Of a DNA stretch of 17,151 nt, positions 6,523 to 12,582 are shown piece by piece. How positions within the stretch are numbered: position 1 is the stretch's first letter; each line of letters opens with the position of its first letter. Source of the stretch: Actinomycetales bacterium UBA1416 (GTDB lineage Bacteria > Actinomycetota > Actinomycetes > Actinomycetales > Actinomycetaceae); contig DBPQ01000016.1 in NCBI GenBank assembly GCA_002304945.1, positions 6,077 through 23,227 of the forward strand. Reading direction: 5' to 3'. A model generated the notes under the pieces. The model was given only the letters and a program-made list of their open reading frames with translations. It ran no database searches and was not told the DNA's origin. Both the position numbers and the translations under genes were made by a program.

Positions 6523-7654
6523 CACCAGCGACACCCTGCTCGCGCGCGCCGCCTGGAGCAGGATCGCCGAGCCCGGCGAGGAGTCCGCCGGCGCCGCGGT
6601 CGCGTCCCTCGGCCCGGGGGAGGCCCTCGACTGGCTCTGCCACGCCGTCGAGAACCCGCACGCGCTCCCACCCCACGTCCGCGCCCGCGTGGAGGGGTGG
6701 GCGACCCGGCTCCCGGGCCTCGACTCCCGGCGGGAACTCGAGGTGCTGGCCCGCCTCGGCGGATACACGATCCTGCCGGGGGAGGACGGGTGGCCGGCGC
6801 CGCTCGACGACCTCGGTCCGGCGTCCCCCTTCCTGCTGTGGGTGCGCTCCGACCACGCCATCCCGCTCGAGTGGCCCCCCGGCGGTGCCGTGTCCATCGT
6901 GGGCTCACGCGCCTCGACCCGCTACGGCGAGACGCTCGCCGCCGAGCTGGCACTGGGTCTCGCCGAGGACGGCGTCGCCGTCGTGTCCGGCGGGGCCTAC
7001 GGCATCGACGCCGCCGCACACCGCGGCGCGTTGGCGGCGAATGGCGCTCCCACCGTCGCCGTCCTCGCGGGCGGGGTGGACCGGCTCTACCCCGCGGGCA
7101 ACGAGGAGTTGTTCCGGCGCATCATCGCGATGGGGGCGGTGATCGCGGAGGCAGCGCCCGGCTCCAGTCCCGGGCGGCACCGCTTCCTGGCCCGGAACCG
7201 CCTCATCGCGGCCCTCACGAGCGGCACGATCGTGGTCGAGGCCGGACTGCGCTCCGGGGCCATCTCCACGGCGAACCACGCCGGGCGGCTCCTGCGGCCC
7301 CTGGGGGCGGTCCCCGGTCCCGTCACCTCGGCCGCGTCGGCCGGCTGCCACCACCTGCTCCGGGAGGCCCAGGCGACGTGCGTCACCTCGGTCGCCGAGG
7401 CACGCGAACTCATCGCCCCCCTGGGTCAGGTCCCCGTCCAGGAGCCGCTGCTCGGCACGGGCCTGCTCGACGGCCTCGCCGAGGACCAGTCACGCGTTCT
7501 CGACGCCCTCCCGGTGCGCGCCACCGCCGAGATCGACTCCATCGCCCGGACGGCGGGTCTCTCCCCGGCGGAGGTCCGCAGCGCGCTCGGGCTGCTCGAG
7601 CTCACCGGACGGGTGCGCCGTTCGGGGAATCGCTGGGCCCGGGTGGCATCCTGA
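6506..7654 (+). CDS. dprA: DNA-processing protein DprA
   Basis: 382 residues. DprA binds incoming single-stranded DNA and loads RecA; it is conserved even in bacteria not known to be transformable. An N-terminal extension with a SAM-like region (to about 100) precedes the Rossmann-fold core: SIVGSRASTRYG (130-141), VVSGGAYGIDAAAHRGAL (159-176), RHRFLARNRLIAAL (224-237) and EAGLRSGA (245-252). Residues from about 320 to 380 look like the C-terminal winged-helix domain (LDALPVRATAEIDSIARTAG). The ATG at 6506 follows GGAGG (6496-6500) by 5 nt and lies inside the end of comM. The stop is 4 nt before xerC. Confidence 0.95.
   Translation: MRLPFDTSDTLLARAAWSRIAEPGEESAGAAVASLGPGEALDWLCHAVENPHALPPHVRARVEGWATRLPGLDSRRELEVLARLGGYTILPGEDGWPAPLDDLGPASPFLLWVRSDHAIPLEWPPGGAVSIVGSRASTRYGETLAAELALGLAEDGVAVVSGGAYGIDAAAHRGALAANGAPTVAVLAGGVDRLYPAGNEELFRRIIAMGAVIAEAAPGSSPGRHRFLARNRLIAALTSGTIVVEAGLRSGAISTANHAGRLLRPLGAVPGPVTSAASAGCHHLLREAQATCVTSVAEARELIAPLGQVPVQEPLLGTGLLDGLAEDQSRVLDALPVRATAEIDSIARTAGLSPAEVRSALGLLELTGRVRRSGNRWARVAS
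7647..7652 (+). promoter_or_regulatory. Candidate -10 element for xerC
   Basis: CATCCT, preceded by TGG, overlaps the dprA stop and ends 6 nt before the xerC ATG at 7659. No Shine-Dalgarno sequence competes. It shares the GGGTGGCAT flank with the DUF2469 promoter. Confidence 0.45.
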
Positions 7655-7658
7655 GACC

Positions 7659-8579
7659 ATGGAACGCACGGACGCCGCGCCCACCCCGGCCGCCGTGGTG
7701 GCCGATTTCGCCGACCATCTCCTCCTGGAACGTGGACTGAGCGAGCACACGGTCCGCGCCTACGTCTCCGATCTCCGTGCCCTGCTCGCCTTCGTGCTCG
7801 GCCCGGACGCCACCGGCTTCGTCCCCTCCGAGCTGTCCCTCGTCGCCCTGCGGGCGTGGCTCGCCGAGGACGCCGCGGCCGGGCGGTCACGCGCGACGCT
7901 CGCGCGTCGGGCAGCCACCGCCCGCGCCTTCACCGCTTGGGCCCACCGCACCGGCCTGCTCGGGGCCGACGTCGGCGCGCGGCTCGCCTCTCCCCGCCCG
8001 GTGAACGCCTTGCCGACCGTGCTCGCGCCGGAGGCCGCCGCGCAGCTGCTCGACACCGCCCGCGACCGTGCTGCCGACGGGACCCGCGCGCGGATCCGGG
8101 ACTGGGCCGCCCTCGAGCTGACCTACGCGAGCGGCCTGCGCGTCAGTGAGGTCACCGGCCTCGACGTCGGCGACGTCGACCTGGCGCGCCGGACCGTGCG
8201 CGTGCACGGCAAGGGCGGGAAGGAACGGGTCACGCCGTTCGGCCAGCCCGCGGAGCGGGCCCTGCGCTACTGGCTCGCCGTCCGGCCACGACTGGCGGGT
8301 GAGCAGTCGGCGCTCTTCCTCGGGGAGCGCGGGCGGCGCCTGGATCCCCGTACGCTCCGGGCGGCGCTCCACCGGCTCACGGCCGTGGCCGGCGTCAGGG
8401 ACCTGGCCCCCCACGGACTGCGCCACTCGGCCGCGACGCACCTGCTCGAGGGAGGTTCGGACCTGCGCACGGTCCAGGAGCTGCTCGGCCACTCCTCGCT
8501 CGCCACGACGCAGCGCTACACCCACGTCTCACCCGAACGGCTCCGGGCCGCCTTCACCCAGGCCCACCCGCGCGCCTGA
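7659..8579 (+). CDS. xerC: Tyrosine recombinase XerC
   Basis: 306 residues, normal for Xer recombinases, which resolve chromosome dimers at dif with FtsK. The N-terminal SAM-like core-binding domain (LLERGLSEHTVRAYVSDL, about 22-40) is followed by the catalytic domain. All active-site residues are visible: Arg161 in SGLRVSE, the Lys in GKGGKER (184-190), His252 and Arg255 in HGLRHS, His278 in LGHSS and the nucleophile Tyr287 in TTQRYTHV. Conserved chromosomal context favours housekeeping XerC rather than an integrase from a mobile element; XerD is the alternative label. The start codon follows dprA by 4 nt and has a -10-like hexamer 6 nt upstream. It ends 4 nt from the convergent M23 gene. 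Confidence 0.95.
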   Translation: MERTDAAPTPAAVVADFADHLLLERGLSEHTVRAYVSDLRALLAFVLGPDATGFVPSELSLVALRAWLAEDAAAGRSRATLARRAATARAFTAWAHRTGLLGADVGARLASPRPVNALPTVLAPEAAAQLLDTARDRAADGTRARIRDWAALELTYASGLRVSEVTGLDVGDVDLARRTVRVHGKGGKERVTPFGQPAERALRYWLAVRPRLAGEQSALFLGERGRRLDPRTLRAALHRLTAVAGVRDLAPHGLRHSAATHLLEGGSDLRTVQELLGHSSLATTQRYTHVSPERLRAAFTQAHPRA

Positions 8580-8583
8580 CGAC

Positions 8584-9123
8584 TCACCAGGGGTACAGGC
8601 GGACCACGGGCTCGTGCAGCAGGAGCATCGGGTCGAGGTATGACCGCGGGCCGGTGCGGGCGCCGAGGTGCAGGCACCCGGCCTCGCAGTGCCCCCGGCC
8701 GAGGGCCCCGATCACCTGCCCGCGCTCGACGTGTGCACCGGCGGCGACCGCGGGGATCACGGGTTCGTACGTGGTCCGGATGCCATCGGCGTGGTCGATC
8801 GAGACGACGGGCCGGTCGACGACCGTGCCGGCGAACGCCACCGTCCCCGCAGCGGCGGCGAACACCGGGGCGCCGACGCCCAGGGCGAGATCCACCCCGC
8901 GGTGCCCGGACCCCCACGGCACCGGTGGCTGCTCGAAGGGCCGCAGGACGTCGACCTGCGTTCCGGTGGGCCACCCGTACCGCGGGTCTCCCCGGGGAGC
9001 GGCGGACCACCGCGACGTCGGTGGCGAGACCGTCACCGTCGCGGGCGGCGCTCCGCCGTCGGGCACCATCGCAGGGCCGGTGGGCGCGGCCAGCAGGAGG
9101 GCGAGGACGAGACGCAGGGACAT
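8584..9123 (-). CDS. Secreted M23-family (LytM-like) protein with altered active site
   Basis: 179 residues. The N-terminus MSLRLVLALLLAAPTGPA looks like a signal peptide, so export is expected. The M23 fold is recognisable from GHRGVDLALGVGAPVFAAAAG (metal-ligand candidates His74, Asp78), SIDHADGIRTTYEPV (His111), GQVIGALG and CLHLGARTGPRSYLDPM (His152). Two positions normally catalytic in M23 are changed: YxHL is YEPV and HxH is CLH. It may bind or remodel peptidoglycan weakly, or regulate another hydrolase. I recall genes of this type beside rpsB in Mycobacterium and Streptomyces. The start at 9123 is preferred to 9366 because it begins the signal peptide and lies 6 nt after a -10-like CAGGCT. 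Confidence 0.88.
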   Translation of the reverse strand: MSLRLVLALLLAAPTGPAMVPDGGAPPATVTVSPPTSRWSAAPRGDPRYGWPTGTQVDVLRPFEQPPVPWGSGHRGVDLALGVGAPVFAAAAGTVAFAGTVVDRPVVSIDHADGIRTTYEPVIPAVAAGAHVERGQVIGALGRGHCEAGCLHLGARTGPRSYLDPMLLLHEPVVRLYPW

Positions 9124-9129
9124 GGGACG

Positions 9130-9135
9130 AGCCTG
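9130..9135 (-). promoter_or_regulatory. Candidate -10 element for the M23-family gene
   Basis: On the minus strand CAGGCT is followed by 6 nt (CGTCCC) and then the ATG at 9123. It differs from the lepB -10 (TAGGCT) by one base. No good Shine-Dalgarno sequence is properly placed, so a leaderless mRNA is likely. Confidence 0.5.
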
Positions 9136-9174
9136 CCCGGCCACCCCCGGGTCGGCGAGGGTGGCACGCACCAC

Positions 9175-9207
9175 CTGTGGACGGCGTCGCGGCTCGTGCC
9201 TCCACAG
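9175..9207. repeat. Inverted repeat upstream of the rpsB -10
   Basis: CTGTGGA (9175-9181) and TCCACAG (9201-9207) form a 7-bp inverted repeat with a 19-nt spacer. The right arm falls around the expected -35 zone of the rpsB promoter. It could be an operator or chance; no factor is identified. Confidence 0.3.
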
Positions 9208-9219
9208 CCCCCGATCCGC

Positions 9220-9225
9220 TAGACT
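9220..9225 (+). promoter_or_regulatory. -10 element of the rpsB promoter
   Basis: TAGACT matches TANNNT and lies in the divergent region between the M23 gene and rpsB. Transcription would begin near 9232 and give a leader of about 205 nt. The -35 is not obvious; TCCACA at 9201-9206 is slightly too close. Confidence 0.6.
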
Positions 9226-9436
9226 CGGCACCGCAACCGCGAGGTTGACTACGCGCACCTGCACTCGGCGTCGAGCCGGATGCGGGGCAACGGTCCCCAC
9301 GCCCCCGGGCGTGGTGCGTCCCGGATCGCAGGTGCCAGGACTGGCGGCCACACGGCCGCGTGACAACCGTGAAGAACGGGCCGGTCAGACCGGCCCATGA
9401 CCGTGTGGGCGAGAGCCCGCACCGAAAGGACGCGCC
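9226..9436 (+). promoter_or_regulatory. Structured rpsB 5' leader
   Basis: This is most of the 313-nt gene-free stretch between the two divergent genes. I see four compact hairpins: CACGCC/GGCGTG (9298-9303, 9308-9313; loop CCCG); GCGGCC/GGCCGC (9344-9349, 9354-9359; loop ACAC); GGGCCGGT/ACCGGCCC (9378-9385, 9389-9396; loop CAG); and an 8-bp stem, GTGTGGGC/GCCCGCAC (9403-9410, 9415-9422), with one G-U pair and a GAGA tetraloop. The last stem sits directly before the ribosome binding site GAAAGGA (9424-9430). Autogenous control by S2 is known in enterobacteria through a different leader; a similar role here is inference. Confidence 0.5.
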
Positions 9437-10390
9437 ATGGCCGTCGTCACCGTGCGCCAGCTCCTCGAGAGCGGCGTTCACTTCGGGCACCAGACCCGGC
9501 GGTGGAACCCCAAGATGAAGCGCTTCATCCTCACCGAGCGCAACGGCATCTACATCATCGACCTGAAGAAGTCGCTCTCCGACATCGACCGCGCCTACGA
9601 GTTCGTCAAGGAGACGGTCGCCCACGGCGGCACGATCCTGTTCGTCGGCACGAAGAAGCAGGCCCAGGAGGCCGTCTCGGAGCAGGCGCAGCGCGTGGGC
9701 ATGCCCTACGTGAACCACCGCTGGCTCGGCGGCATGCTGACCAACTTCTCCACCGTCAACAAGCGGCTGCAGCGCCTGAAGGAACTTGAGCAGATCGACT
9801 TCGAGGACGTGGCCTCCTCCGGCCGCACCAAGAAGGAACTCCTCATGATGCGCCGGGAGAAGGACAAGCTCGAGCGTACCCTCGGCGGCATCCGCGAGAT
9901 GGGCCGGGTGCCGTCCGCGATCTGGGTGGTCGACACCAAGAAGGAGCACCTCGCGATCGCCGAGGCGCGCAAGCTCAACATCCCGATCGTCGGCATCCTC
10001 GACACGAACTGCGACCCCGACGAGGTCGACTACGGCATCCCCGGCAACGACGACGCGATCCGCGCCGTCGGCCTGCTGACCCGCGTCGTGGCCGACGCCG
10101 TGGCCGAGGGCCTCGTCGCCCGCCACAGCGCCCGCACCGGTGCCGCCGACGAGGCGGAGCCGCTCGCCGAGTGGGAGCGCGAGCTCCTGGGGGCGTCCGA
10201 CGACGCGCCCGCCACCGAGGGTGCCGCTGCGCCGGAGGCCGCCGAGGCTCCGGGCGAGGCCCCCGCCGCGCCGGAGACCGCCGAGGCTTCCGTAGAGGCC
10301 CCCGCCGCGCCGGAGACCCCCGTTGCCGCCGCCGAGGCTGCCGCCGCGCCGGAGTCTGCCGAGGCTCCCGCAGAGACCGACAAGGCCTGA
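9437..10390 (+). CDS. rpsB: 30S ribosomal protein S2
   Basis: 317 residues. The S2 core occupies roughly 1-240: MAVVTVRQLLESGVHFGHQT, RWNPKMKRFI, GTKKQAQEAV, VNHRWLGGMLTNF, EKDKLERTLGGI, NIPIVGILDTNCDPD and VDYGIPGNDDAIRA. S2 joins the 30S subunit late and helps recruit S1. The rest is an Ala/Glu/Pro-rich acidic tail, of which residues 261-312 form four 13-residue repeats. The ATG at 9437 follows GAAAGGA by 6 nt. The gene has its own promoter and a structured leader, and is followed 17 nt later by tsf, so the two are very probably co-transcribed. Confidence 0.97.
   Translation: MAVVTVRQLLESGVHFGHQTRRWNPKMKRFILTERNGIYIIDLKKSLSDIDRAYEFVKETVAHGGTILFVGTKKQAQEAVSEQAQRVGMPYVNHRWLGGMLTNFSTVNKRLQRLKELEQIDFEDVASSGRTKKELLMMRREKDKLERTLGGIREMGRVPSAIWVVDTKKEHLAIAEARKLNIPIVGILDTNCDPDEVDYGIPGNDDAIRAVGLLTRVVADAVAEGLVARHSARTGAADEAEPLAEWERELLGASDDAPATEGAAAPEAAEAPGEAPAAPETAEASVEAPAAPETPVAAAEAAAAPESAEAPAETDKA
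10217..10372 (+). repeat. Four tandem 39-nt (13-codon) repeats in the rpsB tail
   Basis: Units begin at 10217, 10256, 10295 and 10334. The peptides are EGAAAPEAAEAPG, EAPAAPETAEASV, EAPAAPETPVAAA and EAAAAPESAEAPA. The first 24 nt of units 2 and 3 (10256-10279, 10295-10318) are identical. The remnant ETDKA ends the protein. Confidence 0.85.
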
Positions 10391-10407
10391 AGAGAGAAGG
10401 AAGACCA

Positions 10408-11226
10408 ATGGCGAACTACACCGCAGCCGACATCAAGGCGCTCCGTGAGAAGACCGGCGCCGGGATGCTCGACGTCAAGAAGGCCCTCGACGAGGCCGAC
10501 GGCAACGCCGACAAGGCGCTCGAGATCATCCGCGTGAAGGGACTCAAGGGCATCGCCAAGCGCGAGGGCCGGGCGGCCTCCGAGGGTCTCGTCGCGGCCG
10601 ACGTGCGCGACGCCGACGGCGCCCGCGTGGGCACGCTCGTGGAGATCAACTGCGAGACCGACTTCGTCGCGAAGAACGCGAAGTTCATTGCGCTCGGGGA
10701 CCAGGCCGTCGAGGTGGCGGCCTCCTCCGGTGCGAGCACCCCCGAGGAGCTCGAGGCCGCCGGCTTCAACCTGACCGACGCCGCTGCCGCCATCGGCGAG
10801 CGCCTGCAGGTGCGCCGCATCGCGCGCGTCACCGGCGAGCACGTCGAGACCTACATGCACCGCACGGCGAAGGACCTCCCCCCGCAGGTGGGCGTGCTCG
10901 TCGCGACCGACGCGGCCGGGGCCGACGTCGCCCACGACGTCGCGATGCACATCGCGGCCTACTCCCCGCTGTACCTCTCACGGGACGACGTGCCCGCGGA
11001 GACCGTCGCGGCCGAGCGGAAGATCGCCGAGGAGACCGCGCGCAACGAGGGCAAGCCCGCCGCCGCGCTCCCGAAGATCGTGGAGGGCCGAATGAACGGC
11101 TTCTTCAAGGAGAACGTGCTGCTCGACCAGGCGTTCGCGCGTGACCCGAAGCAGAGCGTCGGCCAGGTCGTCGCCGCCTCTGGCGGGACGGTCACCGGCT
11201 TCGTCCGCTTCCGCGTCGGCGCCTGA
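10408..11226 (+). CDS. tsf: Translation elongation factor Ts
   Basis: 272 residues, the compact form usual in actinobacteria. EF-Ts exchanges GDP for GTP on EF-Tu. The N-terminal UBA-like module is clear (TAADIKALREKTGAGMLDVK, residues 5-24), as is the core signature TDFVAKN (84-90) that contacts EF-Tu. HIAAYSPLYLSRDDVP and the C-terminal segment MNGFFKENVLLDQAF also match the family. The ATG at 10408 is preceded by AGAGAAGGAAG. It lies 17 nt after rpsB and is followed by a 12-bp hairpin, which closes the rpsB-tsf unit. Confidence 0.97.
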   Translation: MANYTAADIKALREKTGAGMLDVKKALDEADGNADKALEIIRVKGLKGIAKREGRAASEGLVAADVRDADGARVGTLVEINCETDFVAKNAKFIALGDQAVEVAASSGASTPEELEAAGFNLTDAAAAIGERLQVRRIARVTGEHVETYMHRTAKDLPPQVGVLVATDAAGADVAHDVAMHIAAYSPLYLSRDDVPAETVAAERKIAEETARNEGKPAAALPKIVEGRMNGFFKENVLLDQAFARDPKQSVGQVVAASGGTVTGFVRFRVGA

Positions 11227-11234
11227 CAACCACC

Positions 11235-11268
11235 CTGTGGCCCCGGCCCCCGCGGACCGGGGCCACAG
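11235..11268 (+). terminator. Perfect 12-bp hairpin after tsf
   Basis: CTGTGGCCCCGG (11235-11246) and CCGGGGCCACAG (11257-11268) pair fully around a 10-nt loop, 8 nt after the tsf stop. There is no U-tract. It probably terminates most rpsB-tsf transcription; some read-through to pyrH is possible because no pyrH promoter is evident. Confidence 0.7.
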
Positions 11269-11293
11269 CCGTACCCCCGTCGAAAGGACGAAC

Positions 11294-12028
11294 ATGTCGG
11301 ACAACCAGCGTCGTGTGCTCCTCAAGCTCTCCGGTGAGGTGTTCGGCGGCGGCGCGATCGGGCTCGACCCGGACGTGGTCGCCGCGGTCGCGCAGGAGAT
11401 CGCCATCGCCAACGGGGACGGCATCCAGATCGCCGTCGTCGTCGGGGGAGGGAACTTCTTCCGGGGGGCGGAGCTCTCCCAGCGCGGCCTGGACAGGTCC
11501 CGCGCCGACTACATGGGGATGCTCGGCACCGTCATGAACGCCCTCGCCCTCCAGGACTTCCTGGAGCAGGCCGGGGTCCGCACCCGCGTGCAGACCGCCA
11601 TCGCGATGGGCCAGGTGGCCGAGCCCTACATCCCCCTGCGGGCCATCCGGCACCTCGAGAAGGGCCGCGTCGTGGTCTTCGGCGCGGGCGCCGGCATGCC
11701 CTTCTTCTCCACGGACACAGTCGCGGCGCAGCGTGCGCTCGAGACCCACTGCACCGAGGTGCTGGTGGGCAAGAACGGGGTGGACGGCGTCTACACCGCG
11801 GACCCGCGGAAGGACCCCGGTGCCACCCGCATCGACCGCATCACCTACCGCGAGGCCCTGGCGCGCGGCCTGAAGGTGGTGGACGCCGCCGCCTTCTCGC
11901 TGTGCATGGACAACGATCTCGACATGCGCGTGTTCGGAATGAACGAGCCGGGCAACGTCACCCGGGCGCTGCGCGGTGAGAGTATAGGCACACTGGTCTC
12001 GGCCACTGACACGAAGGAGCCCACGTGA
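11294..12028 (+). CDS. pyrH: UMP kinase
   Basis: 244 residues of the amino-acid-kinase fold. It converts UMP to UDP with ATP and is hexameric and allosterically regulated in bacteria. Visible motifs are RVLLKLSGE with Lys11, VVGGGNFFRG (50-58), GMLGTVMNALALQD, GAGAGMPFFSTDTVAAQRA, KNGVDGVYTADP and DAAAFSLCMDNDL. The ATG at 11294 follows CGAAAGGACG, the same ribosome-binding sequence that precedes rpsB. The 3' end overlaps the frr GTG by four bases. Near the end, the AGT-ATA codon pair at 11981-11986 looks unlike the surrounding codon use. Confidence 0.97.
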   Translation: MSDNQRRVLLKLSGEVFGGGAIGLDPDVVAAVAQEIAIANGDGIQIAVVVGGGNFFRGAELSQRGLDRSRADYMGMLGTVMNALALQDFLEQAGVRTRVQTAIAMGQVAEPYIPLRAIRHLEKGRVVVFGAGAGMPFFSTDTVAAQRALETHCTEVLVGKNGVDGVYTADPRKDPGATRIDRITYREALARGLKVVDAAAFSLCMDNDLDMRVFGMNEPGNVTRALRGESIGTLVSATDTKEPT

Positions 12029-12582
12029 TCGACGACACCCTGCTCGACGCCGAGGAGAAGATGGACAAGGCCGTCTCCTTCGCCCGCGAGGAGTTCTCGA
12101 ACATCCGCACCGGACGCGCCAACGCCGCCATGTTCAACAAGATCAGGGTCGACTACTACGGCGCGCCGACGCCGCTGCAGCAGCTCGCCTCGTTCAACAT
12201 CCCGGAGGCCCGCACCGTGCTGATCAACCCCTTCGACAAGGGGTCCACGCAGGCCATCATCCGCGCCATCCGGGACTCCGACCTGGGCGTCAACCCGACC
12301 GACGACGGCACCCACATCCGGATCGTCCTCCCGGACCTCACCGAGGAGCGGCGGCGCGACTACGTCAAGATGGCCCGCCACAAGGCCGAGGAGGCCCGCG
12401 TGACCATCCGGTCCGTGCGCCACAAGGCCAAGGACGCCCTCGAGCGCATCAAGAAGGATGGCGAGGCCGGGGAGGATGACGTGGTGCGCGCCGAGAAGGA
12501 ACTAGAAGCGCTGACCAAGCGGTACGTGGAGCACGTCGACGAGATCCTCGCCGGCAAGGAGAAGGAACTCCTCGAGGTCTGA
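12025..12582 (+). CDS. frr: Ribosome recycling factor
   Basis: 185 residues, the standard length. RRF splits post-termination ribosomes together with EF-G. Family segments are LLDAEEKMDKAVSFAREEF, IRTGRANAAMFNKIRVDYYG, TPLQQLASFNIPEARTVLI, PFDKGSTQAI and LPDLTEERRRDYVKMARHKA, with long helices at both ends forming the three-helix bundle. The GTG start at 12025 shares four bases with the pyrH stop, and GAAGGAG lies just upstream as the ribosome binding site. The stop overlaps the cdsA ATG by one base (TGATG). Confidence 0.97.
   Translation: MIDDTLLDAEEKMDKAVSFAREEFSNIRTGRANAAMFNKIRVDYYGAPTPLQQLASFNIPEARTVLINPFDKGSTQAIIRAIRDSDLGVNPTDDGTHIRIVLPDLTEERRRDYVKMARHKAEEARVTIRSVRHKAKDALERIKKDGEAGEDDVVRAEKELEALTKRYVEHVDEILAGKEKELLEV

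Noticed and set aside
5203..6897. 564-codon minus-strand open frame
   Set aside because: Shadow of comM and dprA with no recognisable motif; both plus-strand genes are intact.
7659..8579. xerC as a phage or element integrase
   Set aside because: No attachment repeats, tRNA target, or composition change nearby; the neighbours are the conserved comM-dprA-xerC-rpsB order.
9124..9366. Upstream start for the M23-family gene
   Set aside because: It would bury the signal peptide 81 residues in and place coding sequence over the rpsB leader and promoter.
8516..10408. 630-codon minus-strand open frame
   Set aside because: It spans rpsB, the rpsB promoter and the M23 gene in another frame. The repetitive Gly/Leu/Arg start is only the complement of the rpsB repeat tail.
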